Assembly (NCBI GenBank): GCA_034431815.1
Contig: DAOUCS010000193.1
Coordinates: forward strand, 1-22,043
Reading direction: 5' to 3'
Length of the DNA: 22,043 nt
From: HRBIN29 sp034431815
Lineage (GTDB): Bacteria; Chloroflexota; Dehalococcoidia; Tepidiformales; Tepidiformaceae
Positions 6,918 to 13,277 of the stretch are shown here, piece by piece. Each line of letters begins with the position of its first letter. Position 1 is the first letter of the stretch. A model generated the notes under the pieces. That model worked only from the letters and a program-made list of their open reading frames with translations. It was not told the origin of the DNA and searched no databases. Made by a program: the position numbers and the translations under genes.

Positions 6918-7619
6918 ATGTGCGGCAGGATCACCCTCACCTACCGCGACCGCCGCGAGCTCGCCGAGGCCCTCGGTGTCGACGAATCGGACATCCCCGC
7001 GGAGTACCGCCCCCGCTACAACATCGCCCCCCGTCAAGACCATCTCGTCCTGCGCGAACGTCACGAGGAGCGCGAGGTGCTCGTGGCGAACTGGGGGCTC
7101 GTTCCCCGCTGGGCGAAGGACGACGCCAACGCCTACAAGACCATCAACGCCAGGGCCGAGACGATCCACACCAGCCGCCTCTTCCGCGACGCCTTCTTCC
7201 GCCGGCGGTGCCTCGTGCCCGTCGACGGGTTCTACGAATGGGCGGGCCCGAAGGGGCGGCGCCAGCCCGTCTGGTTCCACCGGCCCGACGGCCGCCTCTT
7301 CTTCCTGGCCGGCCTGTACGAGTTCTGGAAACCGGAGGGCAGCGACGAGTGGCGGGCGACGTTCACCATCGTGACGACGGCGGCCAACGCCCTCATCGCC
7401 CGCATCCACGACCGGATGCCCGTCGTGCTTCCCGACGACCTCGCTGACGTGTGGCTCCACACCCCGCCCGCCCAGGCCCTGGAGCTGCGCCAGCTCCTGC
7501 GCCCCGCGCCCGAGACCCTGCTCGTGCCCAGGCCGGTTTCGCCGCGAGTCAACGACGTGACGAACGACGACCCTTCGCTGTTGGAGGAGGTGCCGCTCCC
7601 CGCGCCGCTCTTCGCCTAG
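6918..7619 (+). CDS. SRAP domain protein (YedK/HMCES family)
   Basis: Protein that binds abasic sites in single-stranded DNA and forms a covalent thiazolidine link through the N-terminal cysteine, shielding the lesion during replication. Cys2 follows directly after the initiator Met in MCGRITL, so the start is fixed by biochemistry: Met must be removed. Further active-site residues are Asn35 in RYNIAP, the NAR motif (77-79), Glu107 in GFYEWAG and His164 in ARIHDRMP. 233 aa is normal for bacterial members. It stands alone, with no SOS-gene neighbour, although its strand partner genes in the window include other DNA-maintenance factors (MrfA-type helicase, RmuC). No LexA box is evident upstream. 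Confidence 0.95.
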   Translation: MCGRITLTYRDRRELAEALGVDESDIPAEYRPRYNIAPRQDHLVLRERHEEREVLVANWGLVPRWAKDDANAYKTINARAETIHTSRLFRDAFFRRRCLVPVDGFYEWAGPKGRRQPVWFHRPDGRLFFLAGLYEFWKPEGSDEWRATFTIVTTAANALIARIHDRMPVVLPDDLADVWLHTPPAQALELRQLLRPAPETLLVPRPVSPRVNDVTNDDPSLLEEVPLPAPLFA

Positions 7620-7643
7620 GCGGGCGGGCGAACGGCGCCCGCC
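7619..7643. terminator. Hairpin between the SRAP and FKBP genes
   Basis: GGCGGGCG (7619-7626) pairs with CGCCCGCC (7636-7643), 8 base pairs with a 9-base loop; an alternative inner stem GGGCG/CGCCC is possible. It begins in the SRAP stop codon and lies between two converging genes. No U-run. Confidence 0.5.
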
Positions 7644-7667
7644 TGCCCTGCGCGCAGGCCGGAGAGG

Positions 7668-8105
7668 CTACTCGCCCGGCTCGATAGCCAGCAGCTCCAC
7701 CTCGAAGGTGAGCGCCTGTCCAGCCAACGGGTGGTTGGCGTCGAGCGTGATAGTGTCCTCGGTGATGGCGACCACCGTCGCCGGCGTCTGGCCGAGCCGG
7801 ACGCGGTCGCCCACCTCGAGCCCCTCCGGCGCACCCTGGGCAGGCACCTGGATGACGAGGTCCTCGTCGCGCTCGCCGTACGCTTCCTCCGGCTCGAGCC
7901 GGAACGTCTTCGTTTCGCCGACAGCGAGGCCGAGCACGGCCTCGTCGAAGCCTTCGATGACTTCGCCGACGCCCGCGCGGAACGAGAACGGCTCCCCCGC
8001 CTCGCGCGAGGAGTCGAAGATCTCGCCGTCGTCGAGCCTGCCGACGTAGTGGACGGTGACGATATCGCCGCGCTGGACGACCCGCCGAGCCTGGTCCGAT
8101 GTCAT
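7668..8105 (-). CDS. FKBP-type peptidyl-prolyl isomerase, SlyD-like
   Basis: Cis-trans prolyl isomerase and folding helper in the cytoplasm. The ATG at 8105 follows a near-perfect GAAGGAGGTG site; the protein is 145 aa. The FKBP core opens with GDIVTVHYVGRLDDGEIFDSS, continues with GEVIEGFDEAVLGLAVGE, then the inserted flap (IF domain) from AYGERDEDLV to about residue 120, and returns with DANHPLAGQALTFEVELL, which is diagnostic for the SlyD group. The histidine-rich metal-binding tail of E. coli SlyD is absent, so a nickel role is unlikely. Monocistronic. Confidence 0.94.
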   Translation of the reverse strand: MTSDQARRVVQRGDIVTVHYVGRLDDGEIFDSSREAGEPFSFRAGVGEVIEGFDEAVLGLAVGETKTFRLEPEEAYGERDEDLVIQVPAQGAPEGLEVGDRVRLGQTPATVVAITEDTITLDANHPLAGQALTFEVELLAIEPGE

Positions 8106-8148
8106 GGGCACCTCCTTCGTTGGCGGCCTTCCAGCCGCGTGTCCTCCT

Positions 8149-8157
8149 AGCGTATCA
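8149..8157 (-). promoter_or_regulatory. Extended -10 promoter of the FKBP gene
   Basis: On the minus strand TGATACGCT reads as an extended -10 (TG-n-TACGCT). It predicts a leader of about 37 bases carrying the strong ribosome site. Confidence 0.5.
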
Positions 8158-8195
8158 CGTCCTGCAACGCCCCGCCGGGCGGGCTGCCGCTGGGG

Positions 8196-8201
8196 TACGA
8201 T
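8196..8201 (+). promoter_or_regulatory. -10 box of the crotonase-family gene
   Basis: TACGAT, with a predicted transcription start near 8208 and a leader of about 27 bases that includes GGGAGG before the ATG. Confidence 0.45.
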
Positions 8202-8234
8202 GGCCCCGCACGACTTCATCCGGGAGGCACCTCC

Positions 8235-9128
8235 ATGCCCGGCTACCAGCACATCCTCCTCGACCGGGTGGGAACCGACGGCCGCGTCGGTCGCATCACC
8301 CTGAACCGACCCGAGAAGCTCAACGCCCTCTCCCAGGAGCTCCTCTTCGAGTTCGCCGATGCCCTCCACGCCTGGGAGGCTGACGATACCGTCCGCGTCA
8401 TCGTCGTCCGCGGCGCCGGCCGCGGGTTCAGCGCCGGCTACGACCTCACGGCCCCTCGGGGCGGTGCCGACGGAGTCGTCCGGACGTACCGGACCGCCGA
8501 CGAGCAGGGCCGACGGCTCTTCATGGGGATCCGCACCGGCATGCAGCAGATCACCGATATCCACCTCTACTTCTGGAACATGGCAAAGGTCACCATCGCC
8601 CAAATTCACCGCTACTGCCTCGCCGGCGGCTGCGAGCTCGCCATGATGGCCGATTTGGTCGTCGCCGCCGAGGACGCCCAGATCGGCCACCCGGGGCTCC
8701 GCGGCCTCGGAACCTCGCGTACGGGCGTCATCTGGCCGCTCGTGATCGGCATGCGCAAGGCAAAGGAGCTGTACTACACCGGCGACAGCATCTCGGGCGC
8801 CGAAGCGGCGCGCATCGGGATGGTCAACTACGCCTGGCCTGCCGCCGAGCTCGACGAGCGGACCGTCGCGTTCGCCGACCGCATCGCCAACCTCTCCGCC
8901 GACCATCTCGCCATCCTGAAGCTGAACATGAACCGCTTCTACGAAAACATGGGCATCTACTCCTCGGTGCGGTCCTCCACCGACCTGGATGCCGCAGCGC
9001 AGTTCACCGCCCAGGCCTACGCCTGGCAGGAGAAGGTCCGGGAATCGCTCCGCTCGGGCGGTGGGCTGAAGCAGGCCCTGGAGTGGCGCGACGCCCCTTA
9101 CCGCCGCAACCCGGCGCTGGAGGAGTAG
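8235..9128 (+). CDS. Enoyl-CoA hydratase/isomerase (crotonase) family protein
   Basis: Crotonase-fold enzyme acting on a CoA thioester. Visible: RITLNRPEKLNALS (20-33), the first oxyanion-hole segment GRGFSAGYDL (62-71), and the second, LAGGCELAMMADL, whose Glu134 matches catalytic Glu144 of rat crotonase. The position of the second catalytic Glu (Glu164, in the rat GQPE) is Gly154 here (GHPGLRG), so simple hydration by the two-Glu mechanism is doubtful; an isomerase, a thioesterase-like or another crotonase reaction is possible. An insert of about 25 residues (85-112) follows the first oxyanion segment. 297 aa is slightly long. Single gene with clear Shine-Dalgarno site; etfBA is in the same region but not in an operon with it. 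Confidence 0.9.
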   Translation: MPGYQHILLDRVGTDGRVGRITLNRPEKLNALSQELLFEFADALHAWEADDTVRVIVVRGAGRGFSAGYDLTAPRGGADGVVRTYRTADEQGRRLFMGIRTGMQQITDIHLYFWNMAKVTIAQIHRYCLAGGCELAMMADLVVAAEDAQIGHPGLRGLGTSRTGVIWPLVIGMRKAKELYYTGDSISGAEAARIGMVNYAWPAAELDERTVAFADRIANLSADHLAILKLNMNRFYENMGIYSSVRSSTDLDAAAQFTAQAYAWQEKVRESLRSGGGLKQALEWRDAPYRRNPALEE

Positions 9129-9167
9129 CGCGGGCTGCCACGGCGCCCTCGGAGCTGTGATGACCAG

Positions 9168-9185
9168 CGGGCACGCTGGTGCCCG
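9168..9185 (+). terminator. Hairpin after the crotonase-family gene
   Basis: CGGGCAC (9168-9174) pairs with GTGCCCG (9179-9185), 7 base pairs with a GCTG loop, 39 bases after the stop codon. The following sequence is not U-rich. Confidence 0.4.
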
Positions 9186-9302
9186 TGGGTTCGTGCCGTC
9201 ATCCGCCGGAGGAGCGCCGCTCCGTGTACGGCGGGGGGCTTGCTCCCGTCCCAGGGCTGGCCTTTTGCGCCCTCTGCGGCGACCTCATCGAGCCCGCTCG
9301 GG

Positions 9303-9308
9303 TAGACT
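9303..9308 (+). promoter_or_regulatory. -10 box directly before nadD
   Basis: TAGACT ends 6 bases before the GTG start at 9315, and no Shine-Dalgarno sequence is present; transcript probably leaderless. Confidence 0.45.
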
Positions 9309-9314
9309 CGTCCC

Positions 9315-9923
9315 GTGGCGCCCGAAGCCGGCCCGATCGGGATCTTGGGGGGAACGTTCGACCCGCCCCACATCGGCCACCTCTTGGCCGCTGAATACGC
9401 GCGCGAACAGCTCGGGCTGCGGCAAGTCCGCTTCCTTCCCGCCGGGCATCCCTACCGCAAGGCAGGCCGCCGCGTCACGCCCGCGTTCCATCGCGCCGCC
9501 ATGACGGAGCTGGCGCTCGCCGGCCACCCCGCCTTCGTCCTCGACCGTCGCGAGCTGGAGCGGGAAGGGCCGACCTACACGGTGGATACCGTCGAGGAAC
9601 TCCTCCGTGAGGGGTACCGCGACCTCGTGCTCCTCTTCGGAACCGATGCCGTGGAGGACATGCCGAACTGGAAGGAGCCCCTCCGCCTTTTCGAGCTCGC
9701 GCGGGTCGCCGTGCTCCCCAAGGGGTGCGCCCCCGTTCCCGAGACGTTCCAGGGGCGGCCCCTCATCCCGGTGGCGATGCCGCGCCTCGAGATCAGCAGC
9801 ACCCTTATCCGCGCCCGCGCAGCTCTCGGCCTCTCTATCCGCCACCTCGTGCCCGACGCCGTGGCGGAGTACATCGAGGCCCACGGCCTGTACCGGCAGG
9901 ACGGGTCACCCGACGGTCCGTAG
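9315..9923 (+). CDS. nadD: Nicotinate-nucleotide adenylyltransferase
   Basis: Joins nicotinate mononucleotide with ATP to give deamido-NAD, an essential step of NAD synthesis. Nucleotidyltransferase fold: GILGGTFDPPHIGH (9-22) holds the (T/H)xGH-type motif, FLPAGHPYRK the substrate loop, and ISSTLIRAR (160-168) the second ATP motif; GTDAVEDMPNWKEP matches the NadD pattern. 202 aa is normal. The start is GTG with no ribosome site but a -10 box just upstream. The usual partners obg and rsfS are not next to it. Its last 18 bases overlap the 3' end of the converging glutaredoxin-like gene. Confidence 0.95.
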   Translation: MAPEAGPIGILGGTFDPPHIGHLLAAEYAREQLGLRQVRFLPAGHPYRKAGRRVTPAFHRAAMTELALAGHPAFVLDRRELEREGPTYTVDTVEELLREGYRDLVLLFGTDAVEDMPNWKEPLRLFELARVAVLPKGCAPVPETFQGRPLIPVAMPRLEISSTLIRARAALGLSIRHLVPDAVAEYIEAHGLYRQDGSPDGP

Positions 9924-10163
9924 CGCTTCCCGGAGGTCCTCCTCCAGCCGGCGGATGTCGATGGGAGCCTGCGCCACCACGCGTTCGCCCACGGCCACGA
10001 CTGGCACCTCGAAGAGGAACCGCCGGTGCAGCTCCTCGTCCGCTTCGATGTCCCTCACAGCGAGGTCGAAACGCAGTCGCGCTGCGAGCCTGCGCAGCAG
10101 GGCCTCGGCTTCGGCGCAGAGGGGACATCCGCGCCGGGTGTAGAGGGTGACGGTAGGGCGCAC
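9906..10163 (-). CDS. Glutaredoxin-like protein (DUF836 type)
   Basis: Small thioredoxin-fold protein of 85 aa. The N-terminus TVTLYTRRGCPLC has a CPLC redox pair (Cys13, Cys16), followed by helix AEALLRRLA, the RDIEADEEL strand, the cis-proline segment FEVPVVAVG, and a C-terminal helix. DUF836 proteins are thought to be thiol oxidoreductases; the partner is unknown. The start is GTG, one base after the lgt stop codon, without its own good ribosome site, so translation is probably coupled to lgt. Confidence 0.85.
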   Translation of the reverse strand: MRPTVTLYTRRGCPLCAEAEALLRRLAARLRFDLAVRDIEADEELHRRFLFEVPVVAVGERVVAQAPIDIRRLEEDLREALRTVG

Positions 10164-10164
10164 C

Positions 10165-11067
10165 TCAGGCCTGGGCAGGGGCGCGGCCCGCAGGAGGGGC
10201 CTCGTCCGGCACCTCGCCCCACACGCGCATCGCGTACTCGCGGGTGATCGGGCCGGGGTGCTTCAGCAGGAACCCCGCCAGCATCACCGCCACGCCGATT
10301 ACCACCACTGCCGTCACCTGGGGAACTGGCACGTCGTTGCCGAAGAGGGGCACCGTCTGCTCATCGACGCGGAAGTACGAAAGCACGAAGCGCATGGCCG
10401 AATACAGCACCGCGTACGTGCAGAAAACCCACCCCGGCTGCTTGATGAACCGGCGTGCCACGAACAGCAGGAAGAAGAGGATCAGGAAATCCCCCACGAG
10501 TTCGTAGCCGCCGGCGGTCGGATGCACGGCCTTCCCGAGCTCGCCCAGCGTGTCGGGGTGGGTGTACCGCACGGCCCAGGGGAGGTTCGACTCCGTGGCC
10601 AGATGCTCGCCGTTGATGAGGTCGCCGATGCGGCCGATCCCTTGCCCCAGGATCATCCCCGGGGCGGCAGCATCGAGGCCGATGGCGACCGGCCATTTGC
10701 GGATGAGTCCGTAGATGACGCCGCCGAGGACGCCGCCGATGAGCCCGCCGTAGAGGGTGATCCCGCCCTCGTTCAGCTCGGTGATGATCGTCCAGGGTTC
10801 GTCGCGGAAGTCGCCGAAGTGTTCGAAGACGTAGAAGAGCCGTGCGCCCAGCACCGCGCAGGGCACCGCCACCAGCGCCACCTCCTGCCCCACCTCCGAG
10901 GGGATGCCGTCGCGCTTGGCCAGCCACACGGAGAGCGTTACGCCCGCGATGATGCCGAGGGCGCTGAAGACCCCGTGCCAAGTGAGCGTGAATGGCCCGA
11001 ACGTGCCGATGTTCGGGTCGATGTGGATCTCGATGACGAGGAGCGGAAGCAGGGCGAGCGCGTCCAT
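10165..11067 (-). CDS. lgt: Prolipoprotein diacylglyceryl transferase, divergent active site
   Basis: Membrane enzyme that moves a diacylglyceryl group from phosphatidylglycerol to the lipobox cysteine of lipoproteins. 300 aa with about seven hydrophobic segments. The family path is clear: FGPFTLTWHG (24-32), LYGGLIGG (105-112), IGRIGDLINGE (144-154), and AMRFVLSYFR (224-233). Compared with E. coli Lgt, however, Tyr26 is His31, His103 is Tyr106, Asn146 is Asp149, Gly154 is Ala157 and Glu243 is Ser230, while Arg143 and Arg239 are kept (Arg146, Arg226). It may be a lineage-specific active form or a paralogue with another substrate. A TACGAT box ends 8 bases before the ATG and no Shine-Dalgarno site is seen. 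Operon with the glutaredoxin-like gene. Confidence 0.88.
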   Translation of the reverse strand: MDALALLPLLVIEIHIDPNIGTFGPFTLTWHGVFSALGIIAGVTLSVWLAKRDGIPSEVGQEVALVAVPCAVLGARLFYVFEHFGDFRDEPWTIITELNEGGITLYGGLIGGVLGGVIYGLIRKWPVAIGLDAAAPGMILGQGIGRIGDLINGEHLATESNLPWAVRYTHPDTLGELGKAVHPTAGGYELVGDFLILFFLLFVARRFIKQPGWVFCTYAVLYSAMRFVLSYFRVDEQTVPLFGNDVPVPQVTAVVVIGVAVMLAGFLLKHPGPITREYAMRVWGEVPDEAPPAGRAPAQA

Positions 11068-11075
11068 CGGCGAAC

Positions 11076-11081
11076 ATCGTA
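11076..11081 (-). promoter_or_regulatory. -10 box directly before lgt
   Basis: Minus-strand TACGAT, 8 bases from the ATG. The predicted transcription start lies at or within two bases of the start codon, so the message is probably leaderless. Confidence 0.45.
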
Positions 11082-11635
11082 CGGGAGCGGGCCGGAACGC
11101 GACAGGAACGGGCCCGCTGCGGCGAAGACGGGCCCTTTACCGGACCCCTGAATGTTCGTTCGGCGCCTCAGCCTCGAAGGAGCGAGCCTCGGGGCGCCTG
11201 GCGTCCGGGCGATCCGGACCCGCTGCGTGCCCGTACTGCGCCTCAGCCTGCCGAACCGGAGGGGCGTGGATTCGGGCCCTTTCGGTGCCCGGCCTACCCG
11301 GGTCGGGCTCGCCGCCGCCGAGCTCTCCCTCGCGGGGGGCGGAATGCCCCGCTCTCGGGTCGCGCCGGTGCCCGCCGCTCGCCAAATTCTCGGCATCGCG
11401 CGCGGTGCCTGCCGCGCGCCCTTCGTCCGGGCGCGTGGTCGGAGGCCCGTGCGGGGGCGGTCCTAGGCCGCGGGGATTTCGCGCAGCCTGGGCCGGCGTC
11501 GGTCGGGAGCCCGGCGGGCCGCTTAGAAGGGTCGGCAGCTTGGACCGCGGCGCCCCGCGCTCCGCGAATCCCCCGCCGCGTGCCGGGCCTGCCAGCGGCG
11601 CCCCCTGCCCCGAGGCCCGGGCGCGGGCGGTCGTG
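11082..11635. other. Gene-free GC island with dense stem-loops
   Basis: About 550 bases between divergent lgt and the AhpD-like gene. Reading frames exist on both strands but none resembles a protein (Arg/Pro/Ala-rich runs, no ribosome sites). By hand count of sample lines it is about 77-85% G+C, above the flanking genes. Perfect stems: GGGCCCG/CGGGCCC (11110-11135), GTCCGG/CCGGAC (11203-11219), GCGGGG/CCCCGC (11332-11352), GCGCGCGG/CCGCGCGC (11398-11419), CGCGCCC/GGGCGCG (11415-11435) and CGCGGCG/CGCCGCG (11546-11580) enclosing a smaller CGCG/CGCG stem. No tmRNA, RNase P, SRP or tRNA signature was found. It could encode a structured RNA; not shown. Confidence 0.4.
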
Positions 11636-11664
11636 ATGCCGAGCGGCCCGCAATCCGCTACGCT
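11636..11664 (+). promoter_or_regulatory. Promoter of the AhpD-like gene
   Basis: ATGCCG (11636-11641), 17 bases, TACGCT (11659-11664). Predicted start near 11671 leaves a 26-base leader with GGGAGG (11684-11689). Confidence 0.5.
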
Positions 11665-11696
11665 TCGGCCGAAGTCCGTCCCTGGGAGGACTCTCC

Positions 11697-12263
11697 GTGG
11701 AAGAGCGCATCTCCTGGTTCCCTATCGCCCCACGCGAGGAACTGTCGCCCGAGATTCAGGCCCTCTTCGACCAGCTCGAAGGGAAGCTCGGCTTCGTCCC
11801 CAACGTGTTCCTCGCCTACGCCTGGAAGGGGAAGCGCTTCGAACACTGGCTCGCGCACTTCAACGCCCTCATGGAGCCCACGCCCGGGCTGAGCAAGGCC
11901 GAGCGGGAGATGATCTCGGTCGTCGTCTCGGCGGCGAACCGCTGCCTCTACTGCATGGTGGCCCACGGCTTCGCCGTGCGCGTGCTGCTGAAGGACCCCG
12001 TCCTCGGTGACCGCGTAACGCTGGACTACAAGCGCGCGGGCCTCTCGCCGCGCCACGTGGCCATGCTCGACTACGCCGTGAAGATCACGAAGGAGCCCGC
12101 CGCCTGCAGCGAGGAGGACATCCAGAGGCTGCGCGAGCACGGCTTCTCCGACGAGGACATATGGGACATCGCGGAGGTGGCGGCGATGTTCAACTTCACG
12201 AACCGGCTCGCCTCAGCCACGGGGATGATGCCGAACCGCGAGTACCACGGCATGGCCCGCTGA
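11697..12263 (+). CDS. AhpD-like / carboxymuconolactone decarboxylase family protein
   Basis: Peroxidase-related protein of the AhpD-like fold; family members use a CxxC pair with a nearby Glu and His for peroxide or disulfide chemistry. Here the set is Glu71, Cys83, Cys86 and His90 in AEREMISVVVSAANRCLYC-MVAHG. The N-terminal part (LFDQLEGKLGFVPNVF) and the second, Cys-free repeat (DYAVKIT..., EDIWDIAEVAAMFNFTNR) follow the pattern of uncharacterised peroxidase-related proteins of about 180-190 aa. Start is GTG, 7 bases after GGGAGG. It is a single gene; AhpC is not adjacent. Physiological role unknown. Confidence 0.9.
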   Translation: MEERISWFPIAPREELSPEIQALFDQLEGKLGFVPNVFLAYAWKGKRFEHWLAHFNALMEPTPGLSKAEREMISVVVSAANRCLYCMVAHGFAVRVLLKDPVLGDRVTLDYKRAGLSPRHVAMLDYAVKITKEPAACSEEDIQRLREHGFSDEDIWDIAEVAAMFNFTNRLASATGMMPNREYHGMAR

Positions 12264-12269
12264 CGCCGC

Positions 12270-13208
12270 TCACCAGCTCACCTCGACCCGGTACTCCGCC
12301 GGGTCCTCGCCCCAGGCATCGAGAAGGCGGAGCGCATTCCGTACGGCTTGTCCCGCCGACACTTGCGCCTCGAGGTACAGGTTGCCGATCTTCCGCGGCG
12401 TGAAGAAATCGCGCCCGTTCGGGTGAACGGGCTTCTCGGCGAGGAGAGCGCGTTGGTCGACGATTATAGGGAGTCGAGGCCGGCGTTCGTTGTGCTCGAG
12501 GATGAGGTGCTCTGCAACCGCCGCCAATAGGTCGTTCCAATACGATAGGTTCTTTGAATCTCCGGATGGGAAGATGACCGCCTTCGGCGGCGCTTTCCCG
12601 GTGAGGTGTTCGGTCGACAGCTCAGCAAGGGACAGGACTCGCGTGGCTTCGCCGCTTCCGCGGTTTGGCGGGCGAGGTTCGTCTTTCTTGGTCGGCGGTA
12701 CCCCGATCGGCGGCATGTGTGCCACGAGCGGCCGCCAGAGGAGCTGCGCGAGCTCCAGCGCCCGCAGTTCCGGCCGCCCCTCCAGCAGGTTCACCCGGCC
12801 GCGGAGCCTGAGCGCCGGGTACTCGTAGGCCTCCCATACGGCCCCGGTGGCGATGGCGACCGCCGGCACATGCTGTCCCGACTTCAGGAGCTCCCCCGCG
12901 TAGGCGATGACGGCCGTCGCCGCGATGGGCGGCGGCTTCTCCGTCGGCGCCTTCGCCTCGATCACCATGGCGTAGCCGCCGAGGGCATCGAGGAGCGCGT
13001 AGTCTGCCCGGCCGTTCCCGGCCGTATCCTCGACCCGCACCGCACCGGGGTCGGCCGTGTCCCAGCCGCAGGCCCGGAGCACCGGGTCGATGAGGCAGTA
13101 CCGCGTGAGCGCTTCGTTCCGAACCAGCTGGGTGGCGTAATCCCTCGCGGTCCGCCGCAGCCGCTCGATGAGCCTCGCCAGCTCCTCGAGGTTGCCGCTC
13201 TCCGTCAC
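12270..13208 (-). CDS. Stand-alone HsdR_N-like PD-(D/E)XK nuclease-fold protein
   Basis: 312 aa. The first 165 residues match the N-terminal nuclease domain of type I restriction R subunits: NEALTRYCLIDPVLRACGWD (31-50), then GRADYALL with Asp69 and VIEAKA with Glu84 and Lys86, the D...ExK site, and a Gln-less TAVIAYAGELLKSG helix. There is no helicase domain and no hsdM or hsdS nearby. A Pro-rich linker (165-190) leads to a C-terminal domain (200-312) with LTGKAPPKAVIFPSG, an SYWNDLLAAVAEHL helix and LYLEAQVSAGQAVRNALRLL; this resembles C-terminal domains seen behind many HsdR_N-like proteins but I cannot name its role. Start is GTG with GGGGGTGA just upstream. Base composition changes inside the gene. 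It could be a solitary defence nuclease, a regulator or a remnant. Confidence 0.8.
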   Translation of the reverse strand: MTESGNLEELARLIERLRRTARDYATQLVRNEALTRYCLIDPVLRACGWDTADPGAVRVEDTAGNGRADYALLDALGGYAMVIEAKAPTEKPPPIAATAVIAYAGELLKSGQHVPAVAIATGAVWEAYEYPALRLRGRVNLLEGRPELRALELAQLLWRPLVAHMPPIGVPPTKKDEPRPPNRGSGEATRVLSLAELSTEHLTGKAPPKAVIFPSGDSKNLSYWNDLLAAVAEHLILEHNERRPRLPIIVDQRALLAEKPVHPNGRDFFTPRKIGNLYLEAQVSAGQAVRNALRLLDAWGEDPAEYRVEVSW

Positions 13209-13233
13209 CGGTCACCCCCGGGAGGCGTCGTCC

Positions 13234-13267
13234 GCCCGGGAGCCTACGGCGTCCCCCGCTCCGGGGC
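13234..13267 (-). terminator. Hairpin after rplA
   Basis: GCCCGGGAGC (13234-13243) pairs with GCTCCGGGGC (13258-13267) at 9 of 10 positions, with a 14-base loop, starting 10 bases after the rplA stop. It likely closes the rplK-rplA message, without a U-tract. Confidence 0.5.
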
Positions 13268-13269
13268 AA
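13241..13269 (-). promoter_or_regulatory. Promoter of the HsdR_N-like gene
   Basis: Minus strand: TTGCCC (13269-13264), 17 bases, TAGGCT (13246-13241), giving a leader of about 26 bases. It overlaps the rplA hairpin, so the gene need not depend on ribosomal-protein transcription. Confidence 0.5.
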
Positions 13270-13277
13270 GCGCCCGC

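Noticed and set aside
9179..9314. Frame with FCALCGDLIEP before nadD, resembling a small zinc ribbon.
   Set aside because: Only one CxxC is present and the frame continues out of phase into nadD; no support for a gene.
11162..11198. Sequence CGAAGGAGCGAGCC inside a stem looked like an SRP RNA apical domain.
   Set aside because: The GGAA tetraloop flanked by paired C and G, and the following GCAGCC internal loop of SRP RNA, are not present; only a rough resemblance.
11152..11710. Open frames of about 100-140 codons on both strands in the GC island.
   Set aside because: Translations are Arg/Pro/Ala-rich with no family likeness and no ribosome sites; they are expected by chance where G+C is near 80%.
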